This document shows positions 6,849-15,847 of a stretch of DNA of 52,962 nucleotides, piece after piece. Position 1 is the stretch's first letter. Every line of letters starts with the position of its first letter. The notes under the pieces were generated by a model, which saw nothing but the letters and a program-made list of their open reading frames with translations, ran no database searches and was not told the DNA's origin. The DNA is from Hoylesella shahii DSM 15611 = JCM 12083 (lineage in GTDB: Bacteria; Bacteroidota; Bacteroidia; Bacteroidales; Bacteroidaceae): positions 1 through 52,962 of the forward strand of contig NZ_BAIZ01000025.1 in NCBI RefSeq assembly GCF_000613445.1, written 5' to 3'. The position numbers were made by a program, and so were the translations under genes.

Positions 6849-7275
6849 CACGAATAATCCGCTCGAAAAAGCCAATTTCTTGCTTCGTGCAAAGAAGTTG
6901 GCCGAGAGTGGGAAAATCGTTGAACTGGCCGAAAAGAAACCAAAACGCAGCTTACCTCAAAATAGGTATCTGCATGTTATATTGGCTTATTTCGGAACGC
7001 AGACAGGTAACACGCTCGAATGGGTCAAGCAGCAATATTACAAAAAGCTCGTAAACCCCGAATTGTTTATCCGAGAAAAGGAAGACAAGTATTTGGGTAA
7101 GATAAAGGTGCTTAGGAGTAGCGCAGATCTAGACAGCGGAGAGTTCTCCCTGTCAATCGAAAGGTTTCGTAATTGGGCAGCACAGGAAGCGAGTGTGTAT
7201 CTGCCGAGTTCTGACGAACATATCCTCATACAACAGATGGAGATGGAGATAGAAAGGAATAAACAATACTTATGA
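6835..7275 (+). CDS. NinB-like recombination protein
   Basis: 146 residues. The RSLPQNRYLH segment near 38-48 and the predicted alpha/beta layout match the NinB/YbcN family, which in lambda-like phages binds single-stranded DNA and supports Rad52/Sak-type recombination. Its position next to the recombinase, SSB-like protein and NinG-like nuclease agrees. Confidence 0.7.
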   Translation: MALYDTNNPLEKANFLLRAKKLAESGKIVELAEKKPKRSLPQNRYLHVILAYFGTQTGNTLEWVKQQYYKKLVNPELFIREKEDKYLGKIKVLRSSADLDSGEFSLSIERFRNWAAQEASVYLPSSDEHILIQQMEMEIERNKQYL

Positions 7276-7371
7276 TGGGATATGATGTAATATGCAGCAT
7301 ATCAACATATCGTAGGGCATTTCATTGTAAATAACCAAAATTTAATAAGCCCCACCTCCATGGGGCAAAAC
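7276..7371 (+). other. Non-coding spacer with GC hairpin
   Basis: No gene. GCCCCA (7349-7354) pairs with TGGGGC (7361-7366) 5 nt before the tRNA-like element. No T-run follows, so it is not a standard terminator and may be a processing or structural hairpin. Confidence 0.4.
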
Positions 7372-7593
7372 GGATAGGTGGCGGAATTGGTAGACGCTAT
7401 TAAGCAGTAAGATGATGCTCTAAGCTGAGGTCGGTAGGAAATGATCGACGGGGAAAGTTGGCGAAAAAGAGACCAGCTACAAGGTAAACTATGATACCAA
7501 AACCTTACAACAGCGAGCCTTATTGGTAACAGGCGGTAAAAGACATAAGTGAGCAGCACAACATCTATGCAGGTTCAAGTCCTGCCCTATCCA
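7372..7593 (+). tRNA. tRNA-Leu-like element interrupted by about 140 nt
   Basis: The 5' end GGATAGG (7372-7378) pairs with CCTATCC (7586-7592). A canonical class-II D-arm follows (GCG-GAATTGGTAGA-CGC, about 7381-7397). The 3' part has a perfect T-arm, GCAGG-TTCAAGT-CCTGC (7569-7585). Between them are about 170 nt where a class-II tRNA has 40-50. That stretch holds further helices: TTA-AGCA with TGCT-C-TAA, GCTG..GTC with GACCAGC, GGTA/TACC, GCCT/AGGC. No anticodon arm is evident. A split tRNA, a very small intron or a tRNA-like RNA with extra arms are all possible. Confidence 0.5.
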
Positions 7594-7609
7594 CTAACTT
7601 TAAATTCAC

Positions 7610-8923
7610 ATGTATTACATCAAAAAGAAAAAAACGGACAAATCTAAGAAAAAGAGGCAGGCGAGCATACAGACCTTAACAAGGAAGTTGGATATCGTCT
7701 ACTCAAAATACATCCGACTTAGGGATGCGATGGAAGGTGGCTCTACACGGTGCATATCTTGTGGGCAGATAAAGCCGTTTGACAAGATGGACTGCGGCCA
7801 CTTCCATTCGCGCACCCACAAGTCGACAAGGTGGGACGAAGACAACACCCATAGCGAATGTAGTCATTGTCTTACACCAGATGCTCTAATATTAACTTCG
7901 GATTTAAGGTGGATGACATTGGGAGATATTGAAGTTGGACAGAAGATATTTGCTTTCGATGAAAATAATAGCCGTCAATCCCAACCTCGTAGGAGTTGGA
8001 GATTAGGCGAGGTTACACATATACATCGTGAAGTACAAGAAGTATTTGATGTTGAGCTTGAAAACGGAGACCATATTAAGACAACGGGAGAACACCAATG
8101 GCTTATAAAATCGAAGTTCAGCTATGAATGGATGGCAACAAAAGACATGTGGGTAAATGGAGTTAACGTCCAGGGGAAACATAAAACAGGGCCGCATACC
8201 AACATGACAACCACTGTTGTATGTAAGCCTATCAACGTAATATCACACAATATTACCTATGAAAGCGGTTGGTTGGCTGGTATGATAGATGCAGATGGTC
8301 ATATATGCCAACAAAACATCCACAATGAAGATGGAACAATTAGGTATGGTCTTCGGATTGGCGTTGCCCAAAGCGAAAAATATCCAGAACTATGTAGTAA
8401 AATTGTTCAACTAATGGAAAAATTCACAGAAAATAATAAACCATGTAGACAGTGGATGCAAAAGGAGAATACTTCTAAAAAAGGTATTAGATGCACATGC
8501 CAAACATGGCAATTCCTTGTAACTGGGACTAATATAGAGAAAATGCAATTCCTTATGCGAGTAAGATCAAACAAAATGTCAAAAATAGACATTAATAAGT
8601 TGGGAATGATACGCTCAAAATATAATACAAAGGTAAAGTCTATAACACCAATGGGGAAGGAAGAAATAGTTGTCATGGAAACTTCAACACGCACGTTTGT
8701 AGCAAATGGATATATGATGCACAATTGCAACAGGTTCCGTTCCGACCATCTGATTGGTTATCGCGAGAACCTTATCAGGAAAATTGGCTTAAAAAGGTTT
8801 GAACTTCTCAACTGGAAAGCGCACCAAACAAAAAAATGGTCCTGTTTCGAGCTGGAAGAGTTGATTAAGTACTACACCATATTGGTGGACAAACTAAGTA
8901 AGGAGAAAAGTATTAAGGTATGA
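7610..8923 (+). CDS. ninG: NinG-like (Rap) nuclease precursor containing an intein
   Basis: 437 codons. Residues 1-86 plus 373-437 form a 151-residue NinG/Rap-like protein with a Cys/His metal site: CISC near 48-51, CGHFH near 62-66, and the CxxC at Cys84/Cys373 created by splicing. Residues 87-372 are an intein. Lambda NinG (Rap) is a branched-DNA endonuclease that resolves recombination intermediates. The intein splits the metal-binding CxxC motif, so the nuclease should be inactive until splicing. Its stop overlaps the next start (ATGA). Confidence 0.85.
   Translation: MYYIKKKKTDKSKKKRQASIQTLTRKLDIVYSKYIRLRDAMEGGSTRCISCGQIKPFDKMDCGHFHSRTHKSTRWDEDNTHSECSHCLTPDALILTSDLRWMTLGDIEVGQKIFAFDENNSRQSQPRRSWRLGEVTHIHREVQEVFDVELENGDHIKTTGEHQWLIKSKFSYEWMATKDMWVNGVNVQGKHKTGPHTNMTTTVVCKPINVISHNITYESGWLAGMIDADGHICQQNIHNEDGTIRYGLRIGVAQSEKYPELCSKIVQLMEKFTENNKPCRQWMQKENTSKKGIRCTCQTWQFLVTGTNIEKMQFLMRVRSNKMSKIDINKLGMIRSKYNTKVKSITPMGKEEIVVMETSTRTFVANGYMMHNCNRFRSDHLIGYRENLIRKIGLKRFELLNWKAHQTKKWSCFELEELIKYYTILVDKLSKEKSIKV
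7868..8725 (+). mobile_element. Intein with LAGLIDADG homing endonuclease domain
   Basis: 286 residues from Cys87 to Asn372 of the precursor. Block A: Cys followed by LTPDALILTSDLRW. Block B: TTGEHQW, with the TxxH motif at 159-162. Homing block: WLAGMIDADGHI at 221-232. Blocks F/G: TRTFVANGYMMHN, with the penultimate His and terminal Asn, and Cys as the +1 residue. All residues for self-splicing are present. Only one clear LAGLIDADG motif is visible, so endonuclease activity is less certain than splicing. Confidence 0.9.
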
Positions 8924-9114
8924 ACGACATAAATAAGATTTTGGATGTGCTATATGCGGTCAAACTTGGCTTGTCGGTCATCTATAAAGATGATTACGGC
9001 ACATGGTGGAAAGTCGGCAACAAGCACACCTTTGACTTCCACCATGAATATGTAATTGTGTTTAACGGAGATGTTGAAAATCGTTTGGAGTACCTCAATA
9101 AGGGGAAGATATGA
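8920..9114 (+). CDS. Small hypothetical protein
   Basis: 64 residues, starting in a 4-nt overlap with the NinG-like gene and ending in a 4-nt overlap with the helicase gene, so it is clearly translated in the operon. It has aromatic beta-strand-like segments (GTWWKVGNKHTFDF). No recognised domain. Confidence 0.65.
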   Translation: MNDINKILDVLYAVKLGLSVIYKDDYGTWWKVGNKHTFDFHHEYVIVFNGDVENRLEYLNKGKI

Positions 9115-10292
9115 CAATGAACATACAACTACGTGATTACCAAAAGGCAGCGTCCGACAAGGCCGTTGCCTTTTTCAATGAAAAAAAGACGAAATATAAC
9201 GCCATAATGGTCTTGCCAACAGGAAGTGGGAAATCGATTGTCCTTGCCGACATCGCCAACAGACTTGACGACAATGTACTCATATTCTGCCCTAGCCGTG
9301 AAATATTAAAGCAAAATTATGAAAAGATGAACATGATAAACCCTTTTAGATGCGCGATATTCTCTGCGTCATTTAACTCCAAGGATGTAGGCAAGGTCAC
9401 TTTCGCTACGATAGGGAGCGTTAAGTCACACCCTGAATTGTTCCAACATTTTAAGTACATAATGGTTGACGAAGCTCACCAATGCAACCCTAAACAAGGG
9501 ATGTACAAGGAATTTTTCGAGGCGTTGGGGCAGACGAAGATTTTAGGCCTTACCGCCACGCCATATAGGCTTTCCTCATATATGGGCGGTTCAATGCTGA
9601 AATTCATCACGAGGACACGGCCGAACATCTTTTCAAAGGTCATATACCAAGTGCAGATTTCAACGCTCCTTGACATGGGTTACCTTTCCAAGATAAGCTA
9701 CTACCAGCTATCCCCGACTGGGTGGAACGAAAGCAGGTTGAAAGTGAACACCACAGGTGCGGACTACACGGACAAGTCCGTCATCATGGAATATCAAAGG
9801 GTTGATTTCTATGGCTTTTTGGTCAGCATTGTAGAACGTCTGTTGAAACCCAAAAGGGGCGGTGCAAGAAAAGGCATATTGGTCTTCACTCGATTTGTAA
9901 AGGAAGCCAACCAGCTTGCTGACAAGATACCCGATTGTGCCGTCGTGTCCGCCGAGACACCGAAAGCGGAACGTGATGCCATCTTGCAGAAATTCAAAGC
10001 TGGTGAGATAAAGGTCGTAGCCAATGCAGGAGTATTAACCACAGGTTTCGATTATCCTGAGTTGGACACGGTCGTAATGGCTCGCCCCACGATGTCCCTC
10101 GCCCTCTATTATCAGATAGTCGGCAGGGAGATAAGGCCACATAAGGGTAAGGATGCGTGGTTTGTTGACCTTTGCGGAAACATCAAGCGTTTCGGCAAGG
10201 TCGAGGACTTGAAACTTGTCGACACAAATAATAAGGGCAAGTGGATGGTATTCTCCAATGGCAGACAACTGACGAACATCATGTTTGAATGA
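9111..10292 (+). CDS. DEAH-box superfamily 2 helicase
   Basis: 393 residues. Q/DYQ entry (RDYQ at 8-11), Walker A PTGSGKS (36-42), DEAH at 120-123, motif III in GLTATPYR, and motif VI as QIVGREIRP. The two RecA-like domains match compact RadD/SSL2-like phage helicases that unwind DNA at recombination or replication intermediates. It is joined by 4-nt overlaps to both neighbours. Confidence 0.9.
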   Translation: MTMNIQLRDYQKAASDKAVAFFNEKKTKYNAIMVLPTGSGKSIVLADIANRLDDNVLIFCPSREILKQNYEKMNMINPFRCAIFSASFNSKDVGKVTFATIGSVKSHPELFQHFKYIMVDEAHQCNPKQGMYKEFFEALGQTKILGLTATPYRLSSYMGGSMLKFITRTRPNIFSKVIYQVQISTLLDMGYLSKISYYQLSPTGWNESRLKVNTTGADYTDKSVIMEYQRVDFYGFLVSIVERLLKPKRGGARKGILVFTRFVKEANQLADKIPDCAVVSAETPKAERDAILQKFKAGEIKVVANAGVLTTGFDYPELDTVVMARPTMSLALYYQIVGREIRPHKGKDAWFVDLCGNIKRFGKVEDLKLVDTNNKGKWMVFSNGRQLTNIMFE

Positions 10293-10900
10293 AATACGAA
10301 GATATATTAACGAGGTTTCCACGCCCACGTGACGGACTTATCCTAGTTTACCTTATGGCAAAATCTGTTGATGGGGAGGTAATCACCACCTATCAGCAGA
10401 TTGCCAAAGACACGGATTATTCAATCAAGCAAGTACGTTCTTCTCTTGCCAATCTGGAAACGCTAGGGCAGACTAAGGACAGACTTAGGGCAGGGTTAGG
10501 TATCAGCATAACCATTTGCGACCCAGATAATTGCAAGCCTAAAAAAACGACACAGGGCAGACCTAGGGCAGACCTAGGGCAGACCAACAATGTCGAGGAG
10601 CGCAAGACACACTTCTACAATAGTCTTGTCCCATTCCTAGAAAAGTACCCTAAGGAAATGATAAGGGCTTTCTTCGACTATTGGAGCGAGCTTAATAAAT
10701 CACGAACTAAGATGAGGTGGGAAAGTGAAAAAACATGGGAAACCTCGAAAAGGTTAGTGACGTGGGCTAATAATGATAAACAATTTAGTAAAAATGGACA
10801 ATCAACTATCGGTAACAGGACATCTGCCACAGACAAGGCAGCAAGCCGTGACGCTCTTGGCTCACTCGCCCGACAGATATTGGAACAACATCAACCCTAA
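10289..10900 (+). CDS. Replication-initiator-like winged-helix protein
   Basis: 203 residues. An N-terminal winged-helix region (about 1-65; TTYQQIAKDTDYSIKQVRSS resembles an HTH) is followed by a Lys/Arg/Gln-rich linker encoded by 11-bp DNA iterons, then a helical C-terminal domain. Phage initiators that bind an origin inside their own gene, such as lambda O, have this layout. The initiator role is inferred from the iterons and from position, not from a recognised family. Confidence 0.6.
   Translation: MKYEDILTRFPRPRDGLILVYLMAKSVDGEVITTYQQIAKDTDYSIKQVRSSLANLETLGQTKDRLRAGLGISITICDPDNCKPKKTTQGRPRADLGQTNNVEERKTHFYNSLVPFLEKYPKEMIRAFFDYWSELNKSRTKMRWESEKTWETSKRLVTWANNDKQFSKNGQSTIGNRTSATDKAASRDALGSLARQILEQHQP
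10464..10585 (+). repeat. Two clusters of 11-bp iterons, putative replication origin
   Basis: Three contiguous units at 10464-10496 (TAGGGCAGACT, AAGGACAGACT, TAGGGCAGGGT) and three at 10553-10585 (CAGGGCAGACC, then TAGGGCAGACC twice) are separated by 56 bp including an A-rich stretch. All units have the same orientation and an exact 11-bp period. The same unit recurs in opposite orientation at 50931-51049. Confidence 0.7.
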
Positions 10901-11360
10901 GTGCATAGAGGACGTGTTTGGCGCTCCCGAGGTGGGTTTTGGTACGATGATACGAGAATTTGGAATTGAAAGAGTGCGAGCCATGTTAGTGATATGGTTT
11001 GAACCTTTTATTCGGTTCTATTCTACAAATGGAACAATGGATGCTTTTCAATTAGCTGACACTATAAACCTTGTATTAGAAGCATATCCGCATTACTCTA
11101 TCTACGATTTAAAATTATTTTTCAAGATGGCCAAACTTAGAAGCTTTGGCCAAACTTATGGCAGAATTGATGGAGATGTAATACTAGGATGGATGCGAGA
11201 GTACGATAAAATGCGCGACAATAAAGCACAGGAAATTTCAATCTCACAATCAAACGAGTATAAAGCGATGGAAAACAAAAAAAAACAAAATGCTGTGGGA
11301 ATGTTTTACAATGAATATTTAAAATGGAAAAAAGAAAATGAGGCAAAAAGTAATAAATGA
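10773..11360 (+). CDS. Phage protein, possibly DUF6633-like
   Basis: 195 residues from the first Met. The Met at 10794 is an alternative, and both starts lie deep inside the end of the previous gene. A helical core (about 30-140) with YDLKLFFKMAKLRSFGQTYGRIDGDVILGWM resembles, split over two short motifs, replication-associated proteins of Bacteroides phages. A Lys-rich tail ends it. Function unknown. Confidence 0.65.
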   Translation: MINNLVKMDNQLSVTGHLPQTRQQAVTLLAHSPDRYWNNINPKCIEDVFGAPEVGFGTMIREFGIERVRAMLVIWFEPFIRFYSTNGTMDAFQLADTINLVLEAYPHYSIYDLKLFFKMAKLRSFGQTYGRIDGDVILGWMREYDKMRDNKAQEISISQSNEYKAMENKKKQNAVGMFYNEYLKWKKENEAKSNK

Positions 11361-12033
11361 ATTTAATAATACGGCATCTTTGTTTTATATAGTTATAGGT
11401 GGCATCAACGACATCGCGAGTAGAGCCATAGTCGACGCAATTGCAGAGCTTAAGAAATCAAAGTATTACAAGGCTGAAGTTAAAGCAGGGGCGGAATACT
11501 CCATGAAGAAATTTTATGACTATGAGAATAAATTAAAACAGCCATTGTCTGATAGATTTCAGTTGTACATGGATGTAACAGATGAGGTTTACTCCTTACT
11601 TTACAATGATATGGAGTGCCTGCGGATGGCATTCAAGTCCGAATTGGACAAACATGGAATAAAAGATGCCAACCTTATATCGCATATTGAGTTGGCGCAC
11701 ACTCTTATTGGATATTCTATTTTCTCTTTTGATTGCTTTTTCAAAAATGCAATGGAAAAATATGGCAGAAACTTTAAAAATGCATTTTTGGAGGGTCGGT
11801 TGTCAAAGACAAGAGATGGATGGGAGAAAGTACATAAACGCTTCGCGCACTCAATCCGTGATATAGATTTCAATAACTCACCAATGTGTAGGTCTGCAAT
11901 GCTTGTTCTTGAAAATAAACTAACAAGCGGAGATTTGTTTAATTGTGCAGGTGCGAGAGCCCTCAAAATAAACCCCGACTGCTTAAAGGACTTGAGCCAA
12001 GAAGATATTGACGAATTAAAAAAATACGAATGA
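11338..12033 (+). CDS. Hypothetical helical protein
   Basis: 231 residues, mostly alpha-helical, no recognised motif. It overlaps the previous gene by 23 nt and the next by 4 nt. It is noticeably more A/T-rich in codon use than the recombination genes upstream, which could mean later acquisition. Confidence 0.6.
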   Translation: MRQKVINEFNNTASLFYIVIGGINDIASRAIVDAIAELKKSKYYKAEVKAGAEYSMKKFYDYENKLKQPLSDRFQLYMDVTDEVYSLLYNDMECLRMAFKSELDKHGIKDANLISHIELAHTLIGYSIFSFDCFFKNAMEKYGRNFKNAFLEGRLSKTRDGWEKVHKRFAHSIRDIDFNNSPMCRSAMLVLENKLTSGDLFNCAGARALKINPDCLKDLSQEDIDELKKYE

Positions 12034-12215
12034 CAGAAGATATATATAAACAAAAAAAAGAGATAATAATGCTGCGATTTTATTCGGCTATGAAAGCTAA
12101 ATGCAGGCGAACAGCTAAAGCAAGGGCAAGAGATTATGCCAAACTTGAAGCCGAATATAATGGAGTAGATTACGAGCAGATTTATAATAACCTCTTACAA
12201 GAACAAGGATTATGA
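12030..12215 (+). CDS. Small basic hypothetical protein
   Basis: 61 residues, Lys/Arg-rich helix in the middle (KAKCRRTAKARARDYAKLE). ATGA overlaps with both neighbours indicate coupled translation. No recognised family. Confidence 0.6.
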   Translation: MTEDIYKQKKEIIMLRFYSAMKAKCRRTAKARARDYAKLEAEYNGVDYEQIYNNLLQEQGL

Positions 12216-14719
12216 ATTACATAGATTTCCTAAGGAATAAGATGGCTGTGAGCCATGAAACAGGGTTTGAGGTCTCCTCTAATGAGTTAACGGAAACGCT
12301 ATACCCACATGTTAAAGATACCGTAAGGTGGGCTGTAAAAGGAGGATGTAGAGCGATATTTTCTTCGTTCGGCATGCAAAAGACAGTAACCCAACTTGAA
12401 ATATTGAGGGTGATAACAAATAGAGAGGGAGGTAAAGCCTTATCGTATGCCCCAAGCGCGTAGTTGTCGAGTTCGTGTCACAGGCAAAGAAACACCTCGA
12501 CATGGAAATATCTTACGTTCGCAACATGCAAGAGGTGAAATCTTGCCCGACAAATATCATGGTAACGAATTACGAGAGAGTTAGGGATGGTGAAGATGGA
12601 GTAAGGATTGACCCAAACTATTTCATTACTACATCATTGGATGAAGCTAGCGTATTGAGGGGCTTTGGGACAAAGACATATCAAGAGTTTCTCCCTCTTT
12701 TCTCTAACGTGAAATATCGATTTGTAGCCACCGCTACACCATCCCCAAACAGGTACAAGGAACTTATCCACTATTCTGCGTATCTTGGTGTAATGGACAG
12801 TGGGCAAGCCCTTACCCGCTTTTTCAAACGCGACAGCACGAAAGCTAAGAACTTGGCACTATATCCGAATAAGGAACATGAGTTTTGGACTTGGGTGTCG
12901 ACATGGGCTTTATTCCTTACCAAGCCATCCGATTTGGGCTATCCCGACGTTGGATATGAATTGCCAGAATTGAGGGTGCATGAGGAAATAGTGAACATTG
13001 ACAACTCTACGGCTGGGAAAGAAAGGGACGGACAGTTTAAAATGTTCAGGACTGCTGCACTAGGTCTACAAGATGCAGCCAAAGAACGCAGAGACAATAT
13101 GCATACGAAGATTGCGCGTGTCCTTGAAATAATCAACCGCCCCGAAAATAAAGACGACCATTTTCTTATTTGGCACGACTTGGAAGACGAACGTAAGGAA
13201 CTATGTAAGGCGATAGACGGATGTAAGGCCGTTTATGGCTCACAAGACGACGCCGAAGCTGACGTCGTAATAGACGACTTTAAGGAGGGCAGATTAAAAT
13301 ACCTCGCAGCCAAACCCGAAATGCTTGGCGAAGGTCTGAACTTTCAATATCACTGTCACAAGGCCATCATGTTCGTTGACTATCGTTTTAACGACAAGTT
13401 TCAAGCCATTGCGCGCATCCATCGTTTCATGCAAAAATATCCTGTAGACCTTTACTTCGTATATGCGGAAAGCGAAAGTGAGATTTTCGTTAGTTTTATG
13501 AAGAAATGGAAACAACATAATGAGATGGTGGCCAAGATGACGGATATTATCCGTGAAAATGGACTTTTCGATACCAACGTTGAAAATAAGCTCATGAGGT
13601 ACATGTTTTCAAAGAGGGAGGAACAAAAGGGCAAGACTTATCATTTCATCAACAATGACAATGTTCTAGAATGTCAACAGATGAAAGATAACTCAGTCGG
13701 CCTTATCGTTACATCCGTGCCGTTTTCTAACCATTACGAATATACTGCCAGCTACAACGACTTTGGTTTCAACGCCGATAACGATGAGTTCTTCAAACAG
13801 ATGGACTTCTTAACCCCTGAACTCCACCGTATCTTACAACCAGGCAGGTTGTGTTGCGTACATGTCAAAGACCGCATATTATTCGGTAACGCCACTGGTG
13901 ATGGCATGCCGACCGTTGACCCTTTCAGTGAAATGTGCGTGTTCCATTATATGAAACACAAGTTTAGGTACATGGGCAGGATAACGGTTGATACTGATGT
14001 TGTAAGGGAAAACAACCAAACATATCGCCTTGGATATACGGAGATGTGCAAGGATGGCTCAAAGATGGGAGTTGGATGCCCTGAATACGTGCTTTTGTTC
14101 AGAAAGTTGCCAACTGACACGACAAAGGCCTATGCCGACCTCCCTGTAAGAAAAGTGAAAGATGGCGCGTATAGCCTTGCAAGGTGGCAGATTGACGCAC
14201 ACGGCGACTGGAAAAGCAACGGCAATACACTGTTGACGGGTGAGCAGATGAAATCGATGGGAATAGACACCCTAAGACATATGTTCAGAAAGTTCTCGAA
14301 AGAACATGTCTACGATTTTGAAACGCATGTACAGTTTGCCGAGGAACTAGCCAATTATGGAAAATTGCCACGTACATTTATGGCCATCGACCCTGTCAGC
14401 CACAAGGACTACATTTGATGATGTAGTAAGGATGCGAACGTTGAACAGCAGACAGAGCCAACGCAACTTGCAGATGCACATCTGCCCCTTACAACTAGAT
14501 TTGGTTGAAAGACTTATCGAAAGATACTCCAACGAGGGCGAGGTAGTCTTCGACCCATTCGGTGGTATCGGCACTGTACCGTATTGCGCGATAAGGAAGC
14601 GTAGATTTGGCCTTGCGACCGAGTTAAACCACGAATATTGGAGGGATGGACTTAGCTACCTGCGTGAAGCCGAGAGTGCCGTTACCGCTCCAACTTTGTT
14701 TGACTTAATGGGGGTATGA
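12212..14719 (+). CDS. SNF2-like helicase fused to N4/N6 DNA methyltransferase, two frame breaks
   Basis: One gene read in three frames. 12212-about 12441 gives the helicase N-terminus. The frame then continues with LIVCPKRVVVEF upstream of the Met at 12475, the helicase core (DEAS in place of DEAH, ATATPSP) and a methyltransferase with motif IV SVPF, ending at 14418. The last part (about 14417-14719) holds motif I FDPFGGIGT. The IV-before-I order marks a beta-class amino-methyltransferase. Break 1 fits one missing A in CTTATC. Break 2 fits an extra T at 14414-14416. Fusions of this kind occur in phages and are thought to scan and methylate DNA. Confidence 0.75.
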
Positions 14720-14793
14720 TGAAATTATCACAAGGTAAAAAACGGCCTCGCCCATATCGAAATGACGTGGGCGAGACCCAAACTGCAATATGA
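14716..14793 (+). CDS. Possible 25-residue coupled peptide
   Basis: ATG at 14716 overlaps the stop of the methyltransferase fusion (ATGA), and its own TGA overlaps the start of the C5-methyltransferase (ATGA). The peptide, MMKLSQGKKRPRPYRNDVG and a short tail, is basic. Exact 4-nt overlaps at both ends suggest real translation, perhaps only to couple the flanking genes. An 8-bp hairpin (CTCGCCCA/TGGGCGAG) lies within it. Confidence 0.4.
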   Translation: MMKLSQGKKRPRPYRNDVGETQTAI

Positions 14794-15847
14794 AACATGC
14801 AAGCTTATTTTCAGGTATAGGCGGAGCGGAACTCGCTGCCACGTGGATGGAATGGCAAAACGTATTCCACTGTGAAATAAACGAGTTCCCACGGAAAGTT
14901 TTAGAATACTGGTATCCAAATTCAGTTAGTTATGAAGACATCACGACAACAGACTTTACCTCTTGGCGAGGGAAAGTCGACATCCTCACAGGGGGATTTC
15001 CATGCCAACCTTTCTCAATGGTAGGAAAGAGACTTGGAGCGGAAGATGACCGCTACCTCTGGCCGCATATGTTGCGAGCAATACGCGAGATACAGCCCAC
15101 TTGGGTCGTTGGTGAGAACGTTGTTGGCCTCACAACAATGGTACAGCCCAGCGAGGAGTTTGAAGTGGGTAGTCAAACCTCTCTATTCAATGAGAGTTAC
15201 CGAACGCGAGAGGAACAACCTTACACAATCGAAGAAATCTGCCAAGGTCTTGAACGTGAGGGATATTCAGTCCAACCGTTTGTTATTCCAGCTTGTGCCG
15301 TTGGTGCGCCCCATAGGCGAGACAGAATATGGATTGTTGCCCACCGTACAGACGCAGGGTTTGAAGGTAAACAAGGATGGGAAGTCAATACCGATGAACC
15401 TCACGCTCCTGCCGACACCTCTCTCCGTGGAAGAGTCGCACAACAAACGGATAACCCAGCTAAAAAAGAAAGGCGGAAAGACAATGGGCAGCAGAGCCAA
15501 CGGAGAGAGCCGTCCAAACGGGCTGATGGACTACCTGACTTTCCACTCGATACTTCCCACCCAGACAGCAATGGACTGGAAAACAGGAACGCCAATGGAA
15601 AGCAAAACACACAATCGAGACACGGATTTAAAGCATCTTGTCGCAAGGCGAGCTGGGCAGACTTCCCAACTCAATCCCCTATTTGTGGGAGAGATGATGG
15701 GCTTTCCCTTGGATTGGTTAACATTACCTTTCCAAAATGGCGAGCAGAAAGTGTCAAAGCCTAGGCAACGCGATAGTGCCGCAGGTGATATATGAGATTT
15801 TTAAAGCGATAGAAGATTATGGAAACAGAAAAAATAAAAGCCTATAA
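14790..15847 (+). CDS. C5-cytosine DNA methyltransferase, one frame break near the C-terminus
   Basis: Motif I SLFSGIGG (5-12), catalytic motif IV GGFPCQP with Cys72, motif VI GENV, and motif VIII PHRRDRIW. The main frame stops at 15764 just before motif X, while GNAIVPQVIYEIFKAIE continues in the -1 frame to 15847. One missing base at about 15761 (GCC-CTA-GGC) explains this. With that base restored it is a complete Dcm-type enzyme of about 351 residues that modifies phage DNA. Its end overlaps the next gene by 29 nt. Confidence 0.8.
15034..15795 (+). other. Second open frame across the methyltransferase C-terminal half
   Basis: The +1 frame is open for 253 codons over the distal part of the C5-methyltransferase gene. 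From about 15320 it reads like another known type of phage methyltransferase C-terminus: GLLPT, LLPTPLS, and TSQLNPLFVGEMMGFP. The zero frame over the same DNA reads FPTQSPICGRDDG and ITFPKW, which also looks like a family C-terminus. Whether the alternative frame is ever translated is unknown. Confidence 0.4.

Noticed and set aside
7398..7568. Group I intron in a tRNA
   Set aside because: The insert is shorter than known group I introns (about 200 nt and more), and no convincing P3/P7 core or guanosine-binding site could be drawn.
7372..7593. tmRNA
   Set aside because: It has a true class-II D-arm and no plausible tag frame ending in a hydrophobic ALAA-type peptide. tmRNAs lack a D-stem.
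12212..15847. True pseudogenisation of the methyltransferase genes
   Set aside because: Identical one-base losses also break essential structural genes, so sequence error is a better common explanation.
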